A DNA stretch of 64,000 nt from Planctomycetales bacterium (GTDB lineage Bacteria > Planctomycetota > Planctomycetia > Isosphaerales > Isosphaeraceae), in assembly GCA_027459775.1 (NCBI GenBank), contig DAIDHE010000093.1, positions 18,884-82,883 of the forward strand, given 5' to 3'. A program made the translations under genes and the position numbers. Of this stretch, positions 1 to 9,637 are shown piece after piece. How positions within the stretch are numbered: the first letter of the stretch is position 1; each line of letters begins with the position of its first letter. The notes under the pieces were generated by a model that ran no database searches, was not told where the DNA came from, and saw only the letters and a list, made by a program, of their open reading frames with translations.

Positions 1-570
1 CCGAAACGCCTCGCCCACCGCCTGCGTCCCCGCGGCGCAGGCCGTCACGATCGTGTTGTTCGGCCCCATCGCCCGGTGCAAAATCGAAATGTGCGCCGCC
101 GCCATGTTCGGCAGATGCTGGAGCAGCCAGAGCGGGAAGATCGACTCCGCCCGCTCGATCGCGAACCGGCCGAAATCAAACTCCCCGTCCGTGCCCACGC
201 TCCGCAGAATCGGGCCGACCAGTTCACCCACATCCACCGGAGTGATCCCGGCCCCCATGCAGACGCCAAACCGCGACGGATCAAGACGGTTCGTGACGAT
301 TCCCGCATCCTCAACCGCCAAGGCCGCGGCGCCCACCGCGAATCGCACCGCTCGGCTCATGAGCTTGAGGTTCTTCTTGTGCTCGCCAAGGTACGGCAGC
401 ACGTCGAAATTCTTCACCTCGCCCGCGATCTTGATTCCCAACCCCGAGGTATCAAAGCTCTCGATGTAGCCCACCCCCGAGCGGCCCTCGAAGATCGCCT
501 CGCGAAAGGCGCGACGACCAATCCCATTGGGCGCGACCACCCCTACTCCTGTAACGACCACGCGGCGCAT
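1..570 (-). CDS. beta-ketoacyl-ACP synthase (KAS II-like), C-terminus outside window
   Basis: The reading frame is open from an ATG at 570 to the window edge, giving 190 N-terminal residues. It begins MRRVVVTGVGVVAPNG, the classic thiolase-fold opening of FabF-type condensing enzymes, and ends with TACAAGTQ, where the Cys (about residue 178) is the acyl-accepting nucleophile. Such enzymes condense malonyl-ACP with an acyl primer in fatty acid or polyketide-like synthesis. The two catalytic histidines would lie in the missing C-terminal half, so I cannot tell a true FabF from a KAS-like paralogue. No acyl carrier or chain-length-factor gene lies upstream (right) of it. The family call is secure; the exact role is not. 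Confidence 0.88.
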   Translation of the reverse strand, partial: MRRVVVTGVGVVAPNGIGRRAFREAIFEGRSGVGYIESFDTSGLGIKIAGEVKNFDVLPYLGEHKKNLKLMSRAVRFAVGAAALAVEDAGIVTNRLDPSRFGVCMGAGITPVDVGELVGPILRSVGTDGEFDFGRFAIERAESIFPLWLLQHLPNMAAAHISILHRAMGPNNTIVTACAAGTQAVGEAFR

Positions 571-1090
571 CGCTTCCCCCCACGCTCTCTCACGTTGCCA
601 AAACACTTGTTGTGCGGGGCATCCAGGTTTCCTTGAACCGCCTCCCTCCCTGTTCAACCATCCAGATCCATCACCACCGGCGCGATCTCACCAGTTCCTC
701 AACCATGGAATCGATCCATATCGCGCCAATCATTTATTTTACCCACCTTGCTCTGTTTCTTCTATGAAAGATCAATCCAGCGTTGAACTGTGTGGTGACG
801 AATTGACCCGCCAAGGCCCTTCCCCGACAATGAGGCGGCCGAAATCTTGATGGAAGGCCATTCGCCCGTTCAAGTTTACCCTGCTGACTGATCTTACCAT
901 ACGCCCCTCTCAAGAGCAAACGAGGGTCGGACGATTAGGCTGTCTAGACAAACACCACAATACAGGCTGTTTGGCCAATTGATGGGTGTCAGGGTCAAAA
1001 TCCTGGGAGTGATGTTCGGGTTTAGTGGGATGATTTCGCGAGGGTGTCGGCCCGAGAAGGGGTTGGAACTCGCCGGGGGGGAGAGCGAAA
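571..1090. other. intergenic region between divergent genes
   Basis: This 520-base gap separates the leftward condensing enzyme from the rightward aminotransferase, so it should hold both promoters. It is less GC-rich around 700-770. I see no convincing ORF with a ribosome binding site, no tRNA and no strong hairpin. A purine-rich Shine-Dalgarno stretch sits at about 1075-1085, just before the aminotransferase. Confidence 0.5.
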
Positions 1091-2287
1091 ATGGGACTGG
1101 GATTGGCGGCACGTTCGACCTTGATTGCTCCATCGGCCACGCTGGCGATGGGGGCCGAGGCGCGGAGACTCAAGGCCAAGGGGATCGAGGTTCTCGATTT
1201 CGCGCTCGGCGAGCCTGACTTCGACACGCCGGCCAACGTGCAGGAGGCCGCTTTCAAGGCCATCCGGGGGGGCCAGACGCATTACACGCCGCCAGCCGGG
1301 ATTGCCGAGCTGCGTGACGCCGTCGCGATGCTCTACACCCGGCAGCACGGCCTGCCGACCGAATCCAGCCAGGTCGTGATCTCGAACGGGGCCAAGCACT
1401 CGATCCACAACGCACTCATGGCGGTCTGCGGCCCGGGCGACGAGGTGATCATCCCCGCCCCTTACTGGGTGAGCTACTCGGACCTCGTCAAGCTGACCGG
1501 GGCGACGCCGATTGTGATCCCGACCACCGAGGCCGAAGGGTTCAAGCTCAGCCCCGAGCGCTTCCTGGCCGCGGTCAACCCGCGCTCCAAGCTGCTCATG
1601 ATCAACAGCCCCTCAAACCCGACCGGGGTCGTCTATAGCCGCGACGAGATCATCGCGCTCGCCGACGCCGTCCTCACGACCAACGTCGGCGTCCTCTCGG
1701 ACGAGATCTACGAACAGCTCACGTATGGATCGGTGCAACCTACCTGCTTTGCCGCCCTACGCCCTGAGCTGGCCGATCGAACGATCACAATCTCGGGCGT
1801 CAGCAAGACTTATGCCATGACCGGCTGGCGCATCGGCTGGGCGGTCGGGCCGGTTCCGGTGGCCAAGTTCATGGGCGATCTCCAGAGCCAGGAGACGTCC
1901 AACCCCTGCTCGGTCAGCCAATGGGCGGCCCTCGAGGCGATCACCGGGCCCCAGGATTCCGTCGCATTCATGAAGGCCGAGTTCACCAAACGCAGGCGGT
2001 TCGTACTCGACAAGATCGAAAAACTGCCCGGGATCGAGTGCCTGGCGCCCGGAGGGGCCTTTTACGCCTTCATGAACGTCCGCTCAACCTTCGGGTCGAC
2101 CCTTTCCGGACGCACCATCAACAACTCCACCGACTTTTGCCTCGCCGCCCTGGCGGAGGCCAACGTCGCCCTCGTCATGGGCTCGGCATTCGGGGCCGAA
2201 GGTTATGCCAGGATGTCGTTTGCGACCAACATGCAGACCCTCGAGAAGGGCTTCGCCGCACTTGAGAGATTCTTGAGTTCCACCTGA
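1091..2287 (+). CDS. pyridoxal-phosphate aminotransferase, class I/II (aspartate/prephenate type)
   Basis: A 398-residue fold-type I aminotransferase, the usual length for the family. Visible signatures are GEPDFDTP near the N-terminus, NSPSNPTG in the middle, the internal-aldimine lysine in SGVSKTYAMTGWRIGW (K239), and a C-terminal YARMSF stretch with the substrate-carboxylate arginine. This matches subgroup I-beta enzymes, which transfer amino groups between aspartate or glutamate and oxo-acids, and in some bacteria prephenate. The ATG at 1091 follows a G-rich Shine-Dalgarno region. It stands alone with no pathway neighbours, so the substrate (aspartate, prephenate or an aromatic amino acid) is not settled from context. 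Cytosolic. Confidence 0.9.
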   Translation: MGLGLAARSTLIAPSATLAMGAEARRLKAKGIEVLDFALGEPDFDTPANVQEAAFKAIRGGQTHYTPPAGIAELRDAVAMLYTRQHGLPTESSQVVISNGAKHSIHNALMAVCGPGDEVIIPAPYWVSYSDLVKLTGATPIVIPTTEAEGFKLSPERFLAAVNPRSKLLMINSPSNPTGVVYSRDEIIALADAVLTTNVGVLSDEIYEQLTYGSVQPTCFAALRPELADRTITISGVSKTYAMTGWRIGWAVGPVPVAKFMGDLQSQETSNPCSVSQWAALEAITGPQDSVAFMKAEFTKRRRFVLDKIEKLPGIECLAPGGAFYAFMNVRSTFGSTLSGRTINNSTDFCLAALAEANVALVMGSAFGAEGYARMSFATNMQTLEKGFAALERFLSST

Positions 2288-2482
2288 CCGTCGGTCGATG
2301 TAAAGCCAGGCGGCCAGAGCAATGCTCGAGACAATCCAGATCGGCTGCCAAGATCGCGCTTGTGGTCTGGGCCGACTTGGTTTACGGTACGCGGCCCATC
2401 CCAGAATCACCGCATCGCTTTCGTCCGTCCGCCATAATTGCCTTGCCGGTTTTGGGTTCGAGCCATGATTGGGGAGTGGGCC

Positions 2483-3586
2483 ATGAACGGCCGTCGGCTA
2501 CTCATGATGACGGCGCTGGCCTTCATGGGCTCGAGCGGCTGTGCGGCCTTTGGTTTGCGATCCCCCACCCCCGCCAAGCCCACTCTGGCCCGAAAGTCCT
2601 TGGAAGTCGAGAACTTCGTCGCCAGCTACAACGAAAACGCCGAGCGGATCAAGAGCCTTCAGGCACGCCCCTCGATCGGCGTGTCGGGTCAGGGCGTCCG
2701 GGGGCGGGTCGACGGCCATCTGGCACTCGAGCGGCCGCGAAACTTCAAGCTCGTCTTGAGCCACGTGAACTCGAACGTCGCCGATATCGGTTCGAACGAC
2801 CAGGAGTTCTGGTTCTGGGTGCAGAACAAGCAAGACAAGTCGATCTACTGGTGCGACCATGCGGATCGAGAGAAGAGCGCCCTCGCCCAGAGCTTCAAGC
2901 CCGACTGGATCGTCGAGGTCATGGGGCTCAGGCCGATCTCGTCCGCCGAGGCGATGGGTCTGACCACCAAGCCAGGGCCCGAGCCCGGCACGACGACCAT
3001 CGCCTTCCCCGGCCGAAACGCCGACGGCCTCGCCCCACGCGAAATGGTCGTCTGGAACCAGAACCGGCGAATCAAGGAGTATCGACTCTATTCCGCCGAC
3101 CACAAGACGGTGATCGCCCACGCCGAGATCAAAGGTTACAAGACCTACACGCTCGATTCGGACGCGGGGAGCTTGGCCGACGTCTGCCACCTGCCCGAGA
3201 ACGTTCGACTCGAGTGGAAGCCGGAACAGCTCGCGCTCGACGTGGCTCTCAAGGAAGTGAAGATCAATCAGCTCGACCCGGATCGATCGGCGGCTCGATT
3301 CGTTGAGCCCAAGCTCCCCGGCTATGCGCGGGTGAATCTGGCGGAGCTGGCTCGCGGACGGGGGTCCGAATCAGGAACGACCGTTCGCCGCACTCTCCCG
3401 TCCCCGCCGCATGACGACGGCGTGAGGTTGGGTGCGCCGACTCCAATCGACGATGCCACGTCGATGAATGGACCTGCTCGGGCTCGATTCGATGAGGTGA
3501 TCGGCGCTCCCATGCCGAACGCTCCCGGCGGCGAGCTCGCGCAGGGCCTGCGGGCGGGAACGTTGGGCCTTGGGGTCGACCGCTGA
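2483..3586 (+). CDS. exported lipoprotein of unknown function, LolA-like
   Basis: A 367-residue protein starting MNGRRLLMM. A hydrophobic signal ends in the lipobox GSSGC with the acylated Cys at residue 20, so it should be lipid-anchored. I chose the ATG at 2483 because GGGGAG lies just upstream (about 2471); in-frame ATG codons at 2438 and 2465 lack a ribosome site. The middle (residues 35-260) has the alternating beta pattern of LolA/outer-membrane-lipoprotein-sorting folds, with phrases such as VDGHLALERPRNFKLVL and EFWFWVQ. The last 80 residues are Pro/Gly/Arg-rich and probably disordered. Planctomycete genomes hold many such lipoproteins. I do not assign a function. Confidence 0.75.
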   Translation: MNGRRLLMMTALAFMGSSGCAAFGLRSPTPAKPTLARKSLEVENFVASYNENAERIKSLQARPSIGVSGQGVRGRVDGHLALERPRNFKLVLSHVNSNVADIGSNDQEFWFWVQNKQDKSIYWCDHADREKSALAQSFKPDWIVEVMGLRPISSAEAMGLTTKPGPEPGTTTIAFPGRNADGLAPREMVVWNQNRRIKEYRLYSADHKTVIAHAEIKGYKTYTLDSDAGSLADVCHLPENVRLEWKPEQLALDVALKEVKINQLDPDRSAARFVEPKLPGYARVNLAELARGRGSESGTTVRRTLPSPPHDDGVRLGAPTPIDDATSMNGPARARFDEVIGAPMPNAPGGELAQGLRAGTLGLGVDR

Positions 3587-3617
3587 CCCGTTCACCGCGG
3601 ACCGCCGGCGCGACGTC

Positions 3618-4199
3618 TCAGCCCGCGCTGCGCTGTTCGGCCGCTTCCCGCAAGCGCTTCCGCGCCTTGGCCAAGATCGGGCCGACAGAGTTCTCGGGGA
3701 TGCCCATCCGCTTGCCGATCTGGCGATAGTTCAAAAACTTGAGGTGATACATCCGGACGATTTCGGCCTCGCGCTCGGGTAGATCCTCGAGCATCCGCTC
3801 GACCTCGTCGGCCGACAGGACCGACTCGACCTCGCCCGACGCACCCTCCTCGACAATCGCGCGGTGAGCGCTCGTGTGGCCAAGCTCTTCCTCGCGATGC
3901 CGCTTCACGAGCTGCTTGATGCAAGTCCGCCGGGCGACGACCGTAAGGTACGTCGGCAGTGAGCTTTGGCCCTTGAAACGCCGGAGCACCGCGTAATTGT
4001 CGTCGACGATCTTGAGGAACACCTCGGCCGCGACGTCTTCCATGTCCTCGGACGACAGCGTGCGGCTTCGCGCGTAAGCCGCATGGCCGATCACGTGATA
4101 GATCAAACCCACGTACCGGTCGACGAAGTCGTTCCACGCGCCCGGTTCTTTGTTCAGGCAACGATCGATGAGTTTGCGATCGATATCCGCCAAGGGCAT
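3618..4199 (-). CDS. RNA polymerase ECF-type sigma factor
   Basis: A 193-residue sigma-70 family protein. Region 2 spans roughly residues 15-85 (WNDFVDRYVGLIYHVIGHAA, then DMEDVAAEVFLKIV). Region 4 spans 130-185, with LPEREAEIVRMYHLKFLNYRQIGKRMGIPENSVG as the helix-turn-helix followed by KARKRLRE. The ATG at 4199 is fixed by a near-perfect AAAGGAGG eight bases upstream; a longer frame to 4277 has no ribosome site. No membrane anti-sigma factor is adjacent. It is transcribed away from the receiver-domain gene across a 330-base gap. The target promoter is unknown. Confidence 0.88.
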   Translation of the reverse strand: MPLADIDRKLIDRCLNKEPGAWNDFVDRYVGLIYHVIGHAAYARSRTLSSEDMEDVAAEVFLKIVDDNYAVLRRFKGQSSLPTYLTVVARRTCIKQLVKRHREEELGHTSAHRAIVEEGASGEVESVLSADEVERMLEDLPEREAEIVRMYHLKFLNYRQIGKRMGIPENSVGPILAKARKRLREAAEQRSAG

Positions 4200-4529
4200 G
4201 ATCTTGCCTCCTTTCACGTAAAGAAGGCTCAATGACGATGAGGCCGAGTGTTCAGGTCGACGTCTTCCTAAATCCACCCAATTTTAACATAGGAATGGAC
4301 CATGGCAACGTTTCGACCCAGGTGATCGCGAAAGATGGGAAATCCCCGGTGGCAGCCGAGGGTCGCGAACGCCGGGTCTGGTCGATCGCGTCCGGCTCAC
4401 TGTCTTTCGCGCGAGTTCCACTGTATATTCTAGGCGTCAAGAAGGGGCTCGTGACGCCCGTCCGAGGGACATTGACGTTCCCTGTCTCTTGATCCTCTAA
4501 CCGCGTGGTTTGTGCGAGGAGATCGGGAA
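4200..4529. other. divergent promoter region
   Basis: 330 bases between the ECF sigma factor (minus) and the receiver-domain gene (plus). It is AT-richer than the coding DNA around 4260-4300 and 4415-4435. TTAAAAT on the minus strand near 4280 and TATATT on the plus strand near 4422 are the only -10-like words I noticed; neither has a clear -35 partner. No RNA gene or convincing small ORF is visible. Confidence 0.4.
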
Positions 4530-5006
4530 TTGGAAGAGTCGACCGCCCCGCCCAAGATCGTCATCGCCGACGACAACCACCAGAACGTGGAGTTGCTCGA
4601 AGCCTATCTGGGGGATTTCGATTGCGAGATCCAGACGGCCCACGACGGCGAAGAGACGCTCCGTGTGGTGGAGGAGTTCGGCCCGGACTTGCTCTTGCTC
4701 GACGTGATGATGCCCCGCTTGTCGGGATTCGAGGTCTGCAAGAAACTCCGCGCCGGCGAGGCAACCAAGGATCTCTTGATCCTGATGGTGACCGCGCTCA
4801 ACGAGGCGGCCGACTTCGAGCGCGGGGTCCAGGCGGGGGCCGACGATTTTCTCACCAAGCCGGTCAACAAGATCGAGCTGCTCTGTCGCATCCGGGGGCT
4901 CTTGAGGGTGCGGCACTTGAAAACCCAGCTCGACCGGACCCTCGCGTATCTCGCCGAGTTCGAGGCGGCCAGCCGGGCGACAACCCGGGAACCGAGGCCC
5001 TCGTGA
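4530..5006 (+). CDS. stand-alone response regulator receiver protein
   Basis: A single CheY-like receiver domain of about 158 residues. The acidic pair is in IVIADDN (D14, D15), the phospho-acceptor aspartate is in LLLLDVMMPR (D58), the switch Thr is in MVTAL and the conserved lysine is in LTKPVNK. After the receiver domain only about 30 residues remain (RVRHLKTQLDRTLAYLAEFEAA, a short possible coiled coil), with no DNA-binding or enzymatic output. I prefer the TTG at 4530 because AGGAG lies eight bases upstream at 4517-4521. The alternative GTG at 4512 lacks a ribosome site and adds six residues. Its partner histidine kinase is not in the window. It is 49 bases upstream of the methyltransferase gene and probably co-transcribed. 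Confidence 0.85.
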   Translation: MEESTAPPKIVIADDNHQNVELLEAYLGDFDCEIQTAHDGEETLRVVEEFGPDLLLLDVMMPRLSGFEVCKKLRAGEATKDLLILMVTALNEAADFERGVQAGADDFLTKPVNKIELLCRIRGLLRVRHLKTQLDRTLAYLAEFEAASRATTREPRPS

Positions 5007-5055
5007 GCCCAAACCACGCGGGACGGCGAAACCTCTGTTTGCCGGCGCAGGCGCG

Positions 5056-6252
5056 ATGACGCCCATTCCAAGAGTGCTTGTGCGCCCGCGCCGCGCTCGA
5101 CCTTTTTTCGCGCGGCATCCGTGGGTTTTCGAGCCCTCGATCGCACGCGTCGAGGGCGATCCGCAGCCCGGAGACGAGGTCGTGCTCGCGACCCGCGAGG
5201 GCCAGTTCATTGCGCGCGGGCTTTACAACCCCGCCAGCACGATCCGCGTCCGGCTCTACCGCTGGGACGATGAACCTCTGGACGAGGCGTTCTGGGTGGG
5301 CCGAATCGCGGCGGCCGAACGATTGCGAACGAGCCTCCTCGGCCTGGCCGCTCCCGGGGCGGCCTACCGCCTGGTCGCGAGCGAAAGCGACGGCGTCTCG
5401 GGCCTCACCGTCGACCGCTACGACCACCACCTGGTCGTGCGCTTCTCGAGCCTCGCGCTCTTCCATCGGCGCGACCTGCTGCTCGCGCAACTGGCCCGGA
5501 TCAAGGGCGTCCAGGGCTTGCTCGCGCGCGCCGAGAAGGGAGTCGCCGAGCGCGAGGGCCTAACCGACCTCCCGGAGACCATCCTGGGCGCGCCCCCCGC
5601 GGGCCCAGTCCTGATCGAGGAAAACCAGCTCGCGTACCGGGTCGACCTCCAGGGTGGTCAAAAGACGGGATTCTATCTCGACCACCGCGACAACCGACTG
5701 GCGACGGCGCGATATTGCCGGGACCGCCGCGTGCTCGACCTTTTTTGCTACACCGGCGCGTTCTCGTTGTCCGCGCTTTTTCACGGAGCCGCCGCATCGA
5801 CCCTGGGAATCGACGGCTCGGCGTCGGCGATCGAGCGAGCCCGCGAGAACGCCGCCTTGAACGGCCTCGACCGCGCTCGGTTCGAGACTGGCGACGCCCT
5901 CGAGTCGATCGCCCGACTGCGCGATCAAGGCGAGCGCTTCGGGGTGGTGATTTGCGACCCGCCCAAATTCGCGCGTAGGGCCAAGGACGTCGAATCCGCG
6001 CTCAAGGGCTACGCTCGGCTCTATCGCGCGGCCATCGAGATCCTCGAACCCGACGGCGTCCTGGTCGCCTGCTCGTGCTCGGGTCTGGTCGACCGCGTGA
6101 TGTTTTCCGACGTGCTCGCTAGCGCCGCCGAGCTCGCCGGGCGACCGTTGCAGATCCTCGAACAGCGCGGCCAGGCACCCGACCATCCCGTCGCCGCAAG
6201 CTGCCTCGAAACCGACTATCTCAAATGCCTCATCTGCCGCGTCGAAGGGTAA
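5056..6252 (+). CDS. rlmI: class I SAM-dependent rRNA methyltransferase, RlmI-like
   Basis: 398 residues, the normal size for RlmI (23S rRNA cytosine-5 methyltransferase). An N-terminal PUA-like domain (residues 1-75, with RHPWVFEPSI and LYNPASTIRVR) is followed by a linker domain and a Rossmann methyltransferase. Signatures are QKTGFYLDHRDNR, SAM motif I in VLDLFCYTGAFS, the acidic motif in GIDGSASAI, motif IV in CDPPKFAR and the catalytic-cysteine region CSCSG. In E. coli RlmI modifies C1962 of 23S rRNA; the substrate here is inferred by family. It lies 49 bases after the receiver gene and has no obvious functional link to it. Confidence 0.9.
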   Translation: MTPIPRVLVRPRRARPFFARHPWVFEPSIARVEGDPQPGDEVVLATREGQFIARGLYNPASTIRVRLYRWDDEPLDEAFWVGRIAAAERLRTSLLGLAAPGAAYRLVASESDGVSGLTVDRYDHHLVVRFSSLALFHRRDLLLAQLARIKGVQGLLARAEKGVAEREGLTDLPETILGAPPAGPVLIEENQLAYRVDLQGGQKTGFYLDHRDNRLATARYCRDRRVLDLFCYTGAFSLSALFHGAAASTLGIDGSASAIERARENAALNGLDRARFETGDALESIARLRDQGERFGVVICDPPKFARRAKDVESALKGYARLYRAAIEILEPDGVLVACSCSGLVDRVMFSDVLASAAELAGRPLQILEQRGQAPDHPVAASCLETDYLKCLICRVEG

Positions 6253-6314
6253 GCAACCGATCTGGGGCGACCGACGGGCATCAGCTTAGTCACACCGGTA
6301 GTGTTTCGGCCAGG

Positions 6315-8285
6315 TCAGGGCTGAAATCGATCGCGTGAAAGCGGGCCGCCGGTTAGCTGGTTCATGAGCGCGCGCATTTCCTCGAGCCGGGCGTGCTCGC
6401 GAGGGTCCGCGACCAGGTTCGAGAGCTCGCCGGGATCGGCGTCGAGGTTGTAGAGCTCGTCAAAGCTGCTCCCCTCGCGGCGCAGATAGACCCAGCCGTT
6501 CCGGGTCAGGGACGACCAGGCCGCGCGGGCGGCCATGGCCTTGGCGAGATCGGGTTCCACGGGGTCGGTCGGCACGACCTCGGCGAGCGCGGGCGAGACC
6601 TCGCCAGACCCGCCCTTCCGTGAATCCCACAAGCCGACCAGCGAGCGACCCGGGAATGGCGAATCCGATCCCCACCCCAGGATGTCAACGATCGTGGCCG
6701 GCAGATCGCGCAGGCCGACCGTCTCACTGACCAACTTGCGAGTCCCCGTTCCCCTGGGCGGCACTACCACGAGGGGAACGTGAAGCTCCGTTTGATAGAG
6801 CGTTGTACCGTGGCCAAAGTCGCCGGGATGTTCGCCAAAGCTCTCGCCGTGATCCGACAACACGATGATCCAGGTGTTTTCGAGCTGCCCCCGCCGATCG
6901 AGGTCATCGACCAATCGGCCGAGCTCTTCGTCGAGGGCGGCCACGCAGTCGTCATAGGAATCGCGGACGAACTCGACCTCGCGGGGTTCGACGTTACGTT
7001 TTTCGACCGCCCGCCAGTTCTGAATGAGCTCGACCTCGCGCGGGTTTCGGGGGCGGATGCCATAGCGGTGGACGTTCCCCGGCGGCAGCTCGTACGGGTA
7101 ATGGGCGTCATAATAGTTGAGGAACGCGAAAAACGGCCTGGGAGGGCCGGTACGCTGAGCAAGCCAATCGAGGAACTCGGCGTTGACCTGGGCGGCGTCC
7201 TTGCGCTCGCCCGAATTGAATCGCCACCACACGTAGCGCGCGATCGGGCGGAGGAAATCGAGCCCGAACCGCTGCCGGATGTCATGATCGAGGGCGCGCA
7301 GGCCCTCGACCGGCCGATCGACGAGGACAGCCCATTTGAACGCAGCAAGGTCGGGGAAGATGTAATCGCGATAGGTGGAGAAGCCGCGGCCCAACCCCGT
7401 GTCAGCGCCACAATACCAGGTGTTGGCGACAAAGCCGGCCGTGGCGTAGCCGCGCTGGCCGAGGAATTCGGCGAGCGTGCGCTTGGACCCGTCGAGCGGC
7501 GTGAGCCAACCAGCCGAGAGCTCGTGAGGCCAGCAGCCGGTGAAGAAGCTCGCATGCGAAGGGAGGGTCCACGACGACGGCGCGATCGCGCGAGAAAAAC
7601 GAATACCTCGCTCGGCGAGCGCGCTGAGCGTGGGCGAGGTGGGCCGGTTATAGCCATAGAGGCCGAGATGGCCCGCCGCCACGGTGTCGAGCACCACGAA
7701 CAGCACATTGGGCCGCCCGCCGTCGGGAGCGGGCCGGCTGGATTCGCGCCAGGCCGCGAGCCTTTCACTTGCCAGCGTCCCGGCGGCGGCAAGAATGGGG
7801 ACGAGTAAGAAAACCGGCGTGCTCCACCAAACCATCCGTCTGAACCAATCGCCCCCGCGCTCGACGATCACGGCCGCCTGCACGCCAGCGCCCAGCGCGA
7901 AAACGAAACCCGCTGGCCCGTAAATCCTGGGAAAAGCGGCCCAAAAGACGGGAAGAAGTGCGAGCCCGCAGAGGAGTCGAGCGGCTAGCCATCGGCCGCG
8001 CTGGCCGCCAAACGCCGCCACCAGAGCGAGCATGACCCCAAGAACGCTGAAAAGCACCAGGTCGGCGATCGGCGTCAGCCAGAGAAACTGACGGGGCATC
8101 CAATAAAGCCGATTCAAATCGAGGAAGCTCTTCCGAATGACGACGATCACGACCTCGAGCGCCCCCGCGGCCAGCCCGCACCAGATCGCCAGCAAGAGAA
8201 TCCGCACCGGCCCCAGACCACGTTTGGGCGCGACGGGAACAGGGCTTGGCCTGGCTTGCTTGAGTTCGGTCGACGAGACATTCAT
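6315..8285 (-). CDS. membrane-anchored sulfatase-superfamily protein (alkaline phosphatase fold)
   Basis: 656 residues. The N-terminal 175 residues hold about five hydrophobic segments, followed by a sulfatase-type catalytic domain starting RPNVLFVVLDTVAAGHLGLYGY (metal-binding Asp200). The nucleophile region reads SSWTLPSHASFFTG. The formylglycine motif C/S-x-P-x-R of true sulfatases is absent; instead a threonine (T240) sits at the nucleophile position, as in LtaS or phosphoethanolamine-transferase-like members. The metal ligands in LSDHGESFGEH are present. I therefore predict a phosphoester- or phosphoglycerol-transferring or hydrolysing enzyme facing the periplasm, rather than a sulfatase. 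It is downstream of the DUF1559 gene in the same direction, but 181 bases apart. Confidence 0.82.
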   Translation of the reverse strand: MNVSSTELKQARPSPVPVAPKRGLGPVRILLLAIWCGLAAGALEVVIVVIRKSFLDLNRLYWMPRQFLWLTPIADLVLFSVLGVMLALVAAFGGQRGRWLAARLLCGLALLPVFWAAFPRIYGPAGFVFALGAGVQAAVIVERGGDWFRRMVWWSTPVFLLVPILAAAGTLASERLAAWRESSRPAPDGGRPNVLFVVLDTVAAGHLGLYGYNRPTSPTLSALAERGIRFSRAIAPSSWTLPSHASFFTGCWPHELSAGWLTPLDGSKRTLAEFLGQRGYATAGFVANTWYCGADTGLGRGFSTYRDYIFPDLAAFKWAVLVDRPVEGLRALDHDIRQRFGLDFLRPIARYVWWRFNSGERKDAAQVNAEFLDWLAQRTGPPRPFFAFLNYYDAHYPYELPPGNVHRYGIRPRNPREVELIQNWRAVEKRNVEPREVEFVRDSYDDCVAALDEELGRLVDDLDRRGQLENTWIIVLSDHGESFGEHPGDFGHGTTLYQTELHVPLVVVPPRGTGTRKLVSETVGLRDLPATIVDILGWGSDSPFPGRSLVGLWDSRKGGSGEVSPALAEVVPTDPVEPDLAKAMAARAAWSSLTRNGWVYLRREGSSFDELYNLDADPGELSNLVADPREHARLEEMRALMNQLTGGPLSRDRFQP

Positions 8286-8466
8286 AACGACAAACGATCA
8301 TATCCTTGAATGAGGCCCGGCCGAGCTCCGCGCGGCGACACAAAACGAAGACGCCACGGCCGCGCGGAGCGACCATGGCGCCGGAAAGACAGAGGGACGG
8401 AGGCCTGCGCCGCCGGGATCCTGCGATCCGGCGATCCGGCGGAGCGAGCCTCGAATCCAGCGCGGC

Positions 8467-9486
8467 TCAGTAGGAGTCGGAGCTGACGATTTCGCTTCCC
8501 TTGGTCGAGGCCAAGCACTGGAACGTGTAGACATTGACCGAGTTCTTGATGAAGCGAACGCTGCCGTCGGCCAGGCCGACGTTGGCGCCGCCGGGGTGCT
8601 TGCTGCGGACGCCGTTGACCATCCCCAGCCCGGTGTAGGTGCCGCCCGAGCTCTGCGAGCCGGTGGCGCCGGTGCACGGCGGATTGGGGGGGACGCTGCC
8701 GCAATAACCCGCCGACTGGAGGACGTCGGGGAAGGTCGAGTTCGGGGGGTAAAGCCCGGTGAACTCGGCCGCGTAGCCCCACCACGAGAACCCACGGAGA
8801 TCCCATCCGCTGCCAACCAGGATCTCCGAAGTGAGCATGGTGCTCGACAATCCGTCGGGGATGCCCGCAAAGCTGACCGTGCCCGCGGCCGAAGCCTGCT
8901 GGGTGCCGGCGGTGATGTCGCTGTCGGGGGCGCCCATGTCGGTGAACGGAGCGCCCAGGAACGGCAGCTTGACGCCGTTATAGAGATAGTACTGATTCTG
9001 GGTCACGATCGTATTGCCGAAGTTCACCACATAGTTTTGCGAGGTGACCTGGCCGATCCCGACCAGATTGAGATTGTTGGGATCGCTGGGGCAATAATAC
9101 GAGCTCACGCGGCGGTAAGTGACCGTCGTGTTGGCCGCGCCGGCGTAGCGAAACATGCCGCTAGGCTGGATCCCCATGCCTTCGTAACGGTCGTTGCCGA
9201 CGGCGTTCCAGGCGTTGAACATGTTCCCTTGCTCGATGTAGGGGAGGACGAACACCAGCCACGTGCCCCAGCAGCAGCCCTTCACGCCCGGAGGGAGCGT
9301 CCCCTGCTGGTCGTGATAATTGTGCATGGCCAGGCCGATTTGCTTGAGGTTGTTGACGCACTGGGCGCGCCGCGCGGCCTCGCGCGCCGCCTGCACGGCG
9401 GGCAGGAGCAGTGCGATCAAGACCGCGATGATCGCGATCACGACCAGAAGCTCGATCAGTGTGAATCCAGGACGACGATTCTTCAT
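8467..9486 (-). CDS. DUF1559 protein with type IV pilin-like N-terminus
   Basis: 339 residues. The N-terminus [19 protein letters not shown] is a prepilin methylation site and hydrophobic helix (cleavage before Phe8), followed by [13 protein letters not shown] and the DUF1559 body. It closes with the typical [17 protein letters not shown]. The family is hugely expanded in planctomycetes and its function is unknown; the pilin-like start suggests export or assembly by a type II secretion or pseudopilus machine. The ATG at 9486 has GAGGAA upstream; the longer frame to 9615 does not. A lipoprotein gene lies immediately upstream on the same strand, a common pairing. About 20-60 bases past the stop (8410-8450) there is a GC-rich stem-loop without a T-run. 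Confidence 0.92.
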   Translation of the reverse strand: MKNRRPGFTLIELLVVIAIIAVLIALLLPAVQAAREAARRAQCVNNLKQIGLAMHNYHDQQGTLPPGVKGCCWGTWLVFVLPYIEQGNMFNAWNAVGNDRYEGMGIQPSGMFRYAGAANTTVTYRRVSSYYCPSDPNNLNLVGIGQVTSQNYVVNFGNTIVTQNQYYLYNGVKLPFLGAPFTDMGAPDSDITAGTQQASAAGTVSFAGIPDGLSSTMLTSEILVGSGWDLRGFSWWGYAAEFTGLYPPNSTFPDVLQSAGYCGSVPPNPPCTGATGSQSSGGTYTGLGMVNGVRSKHPGGANVGLADGSVRFIKNSVNVYTFQCLASTKGSEIVSSDSY

Positions 9487-9637
9487 TTTGACGAGTTCCT
9501 CATTCAGGGACGAAATGGATTGCGAAACGAGCATGGAGAGGCGACGGACAGTCGAACCCCTCGGGACGCCGGCATGCTCCGATCCGGCGCGGCCGAAGTA
9601 CGTGAATCGCACCACGGACGATGGGAGTGAAGTGCGA

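Noticed and set aside
819..978. The CxxxH motifs of the toroid-like domain as a LanC-type zinc site (positions are residues of the fusion protein)
   Set aside because: LanC enzymes use a WC-G and CHG pattern that is not present; resemblance is limited to general helical repeats and Cys/His pairs.
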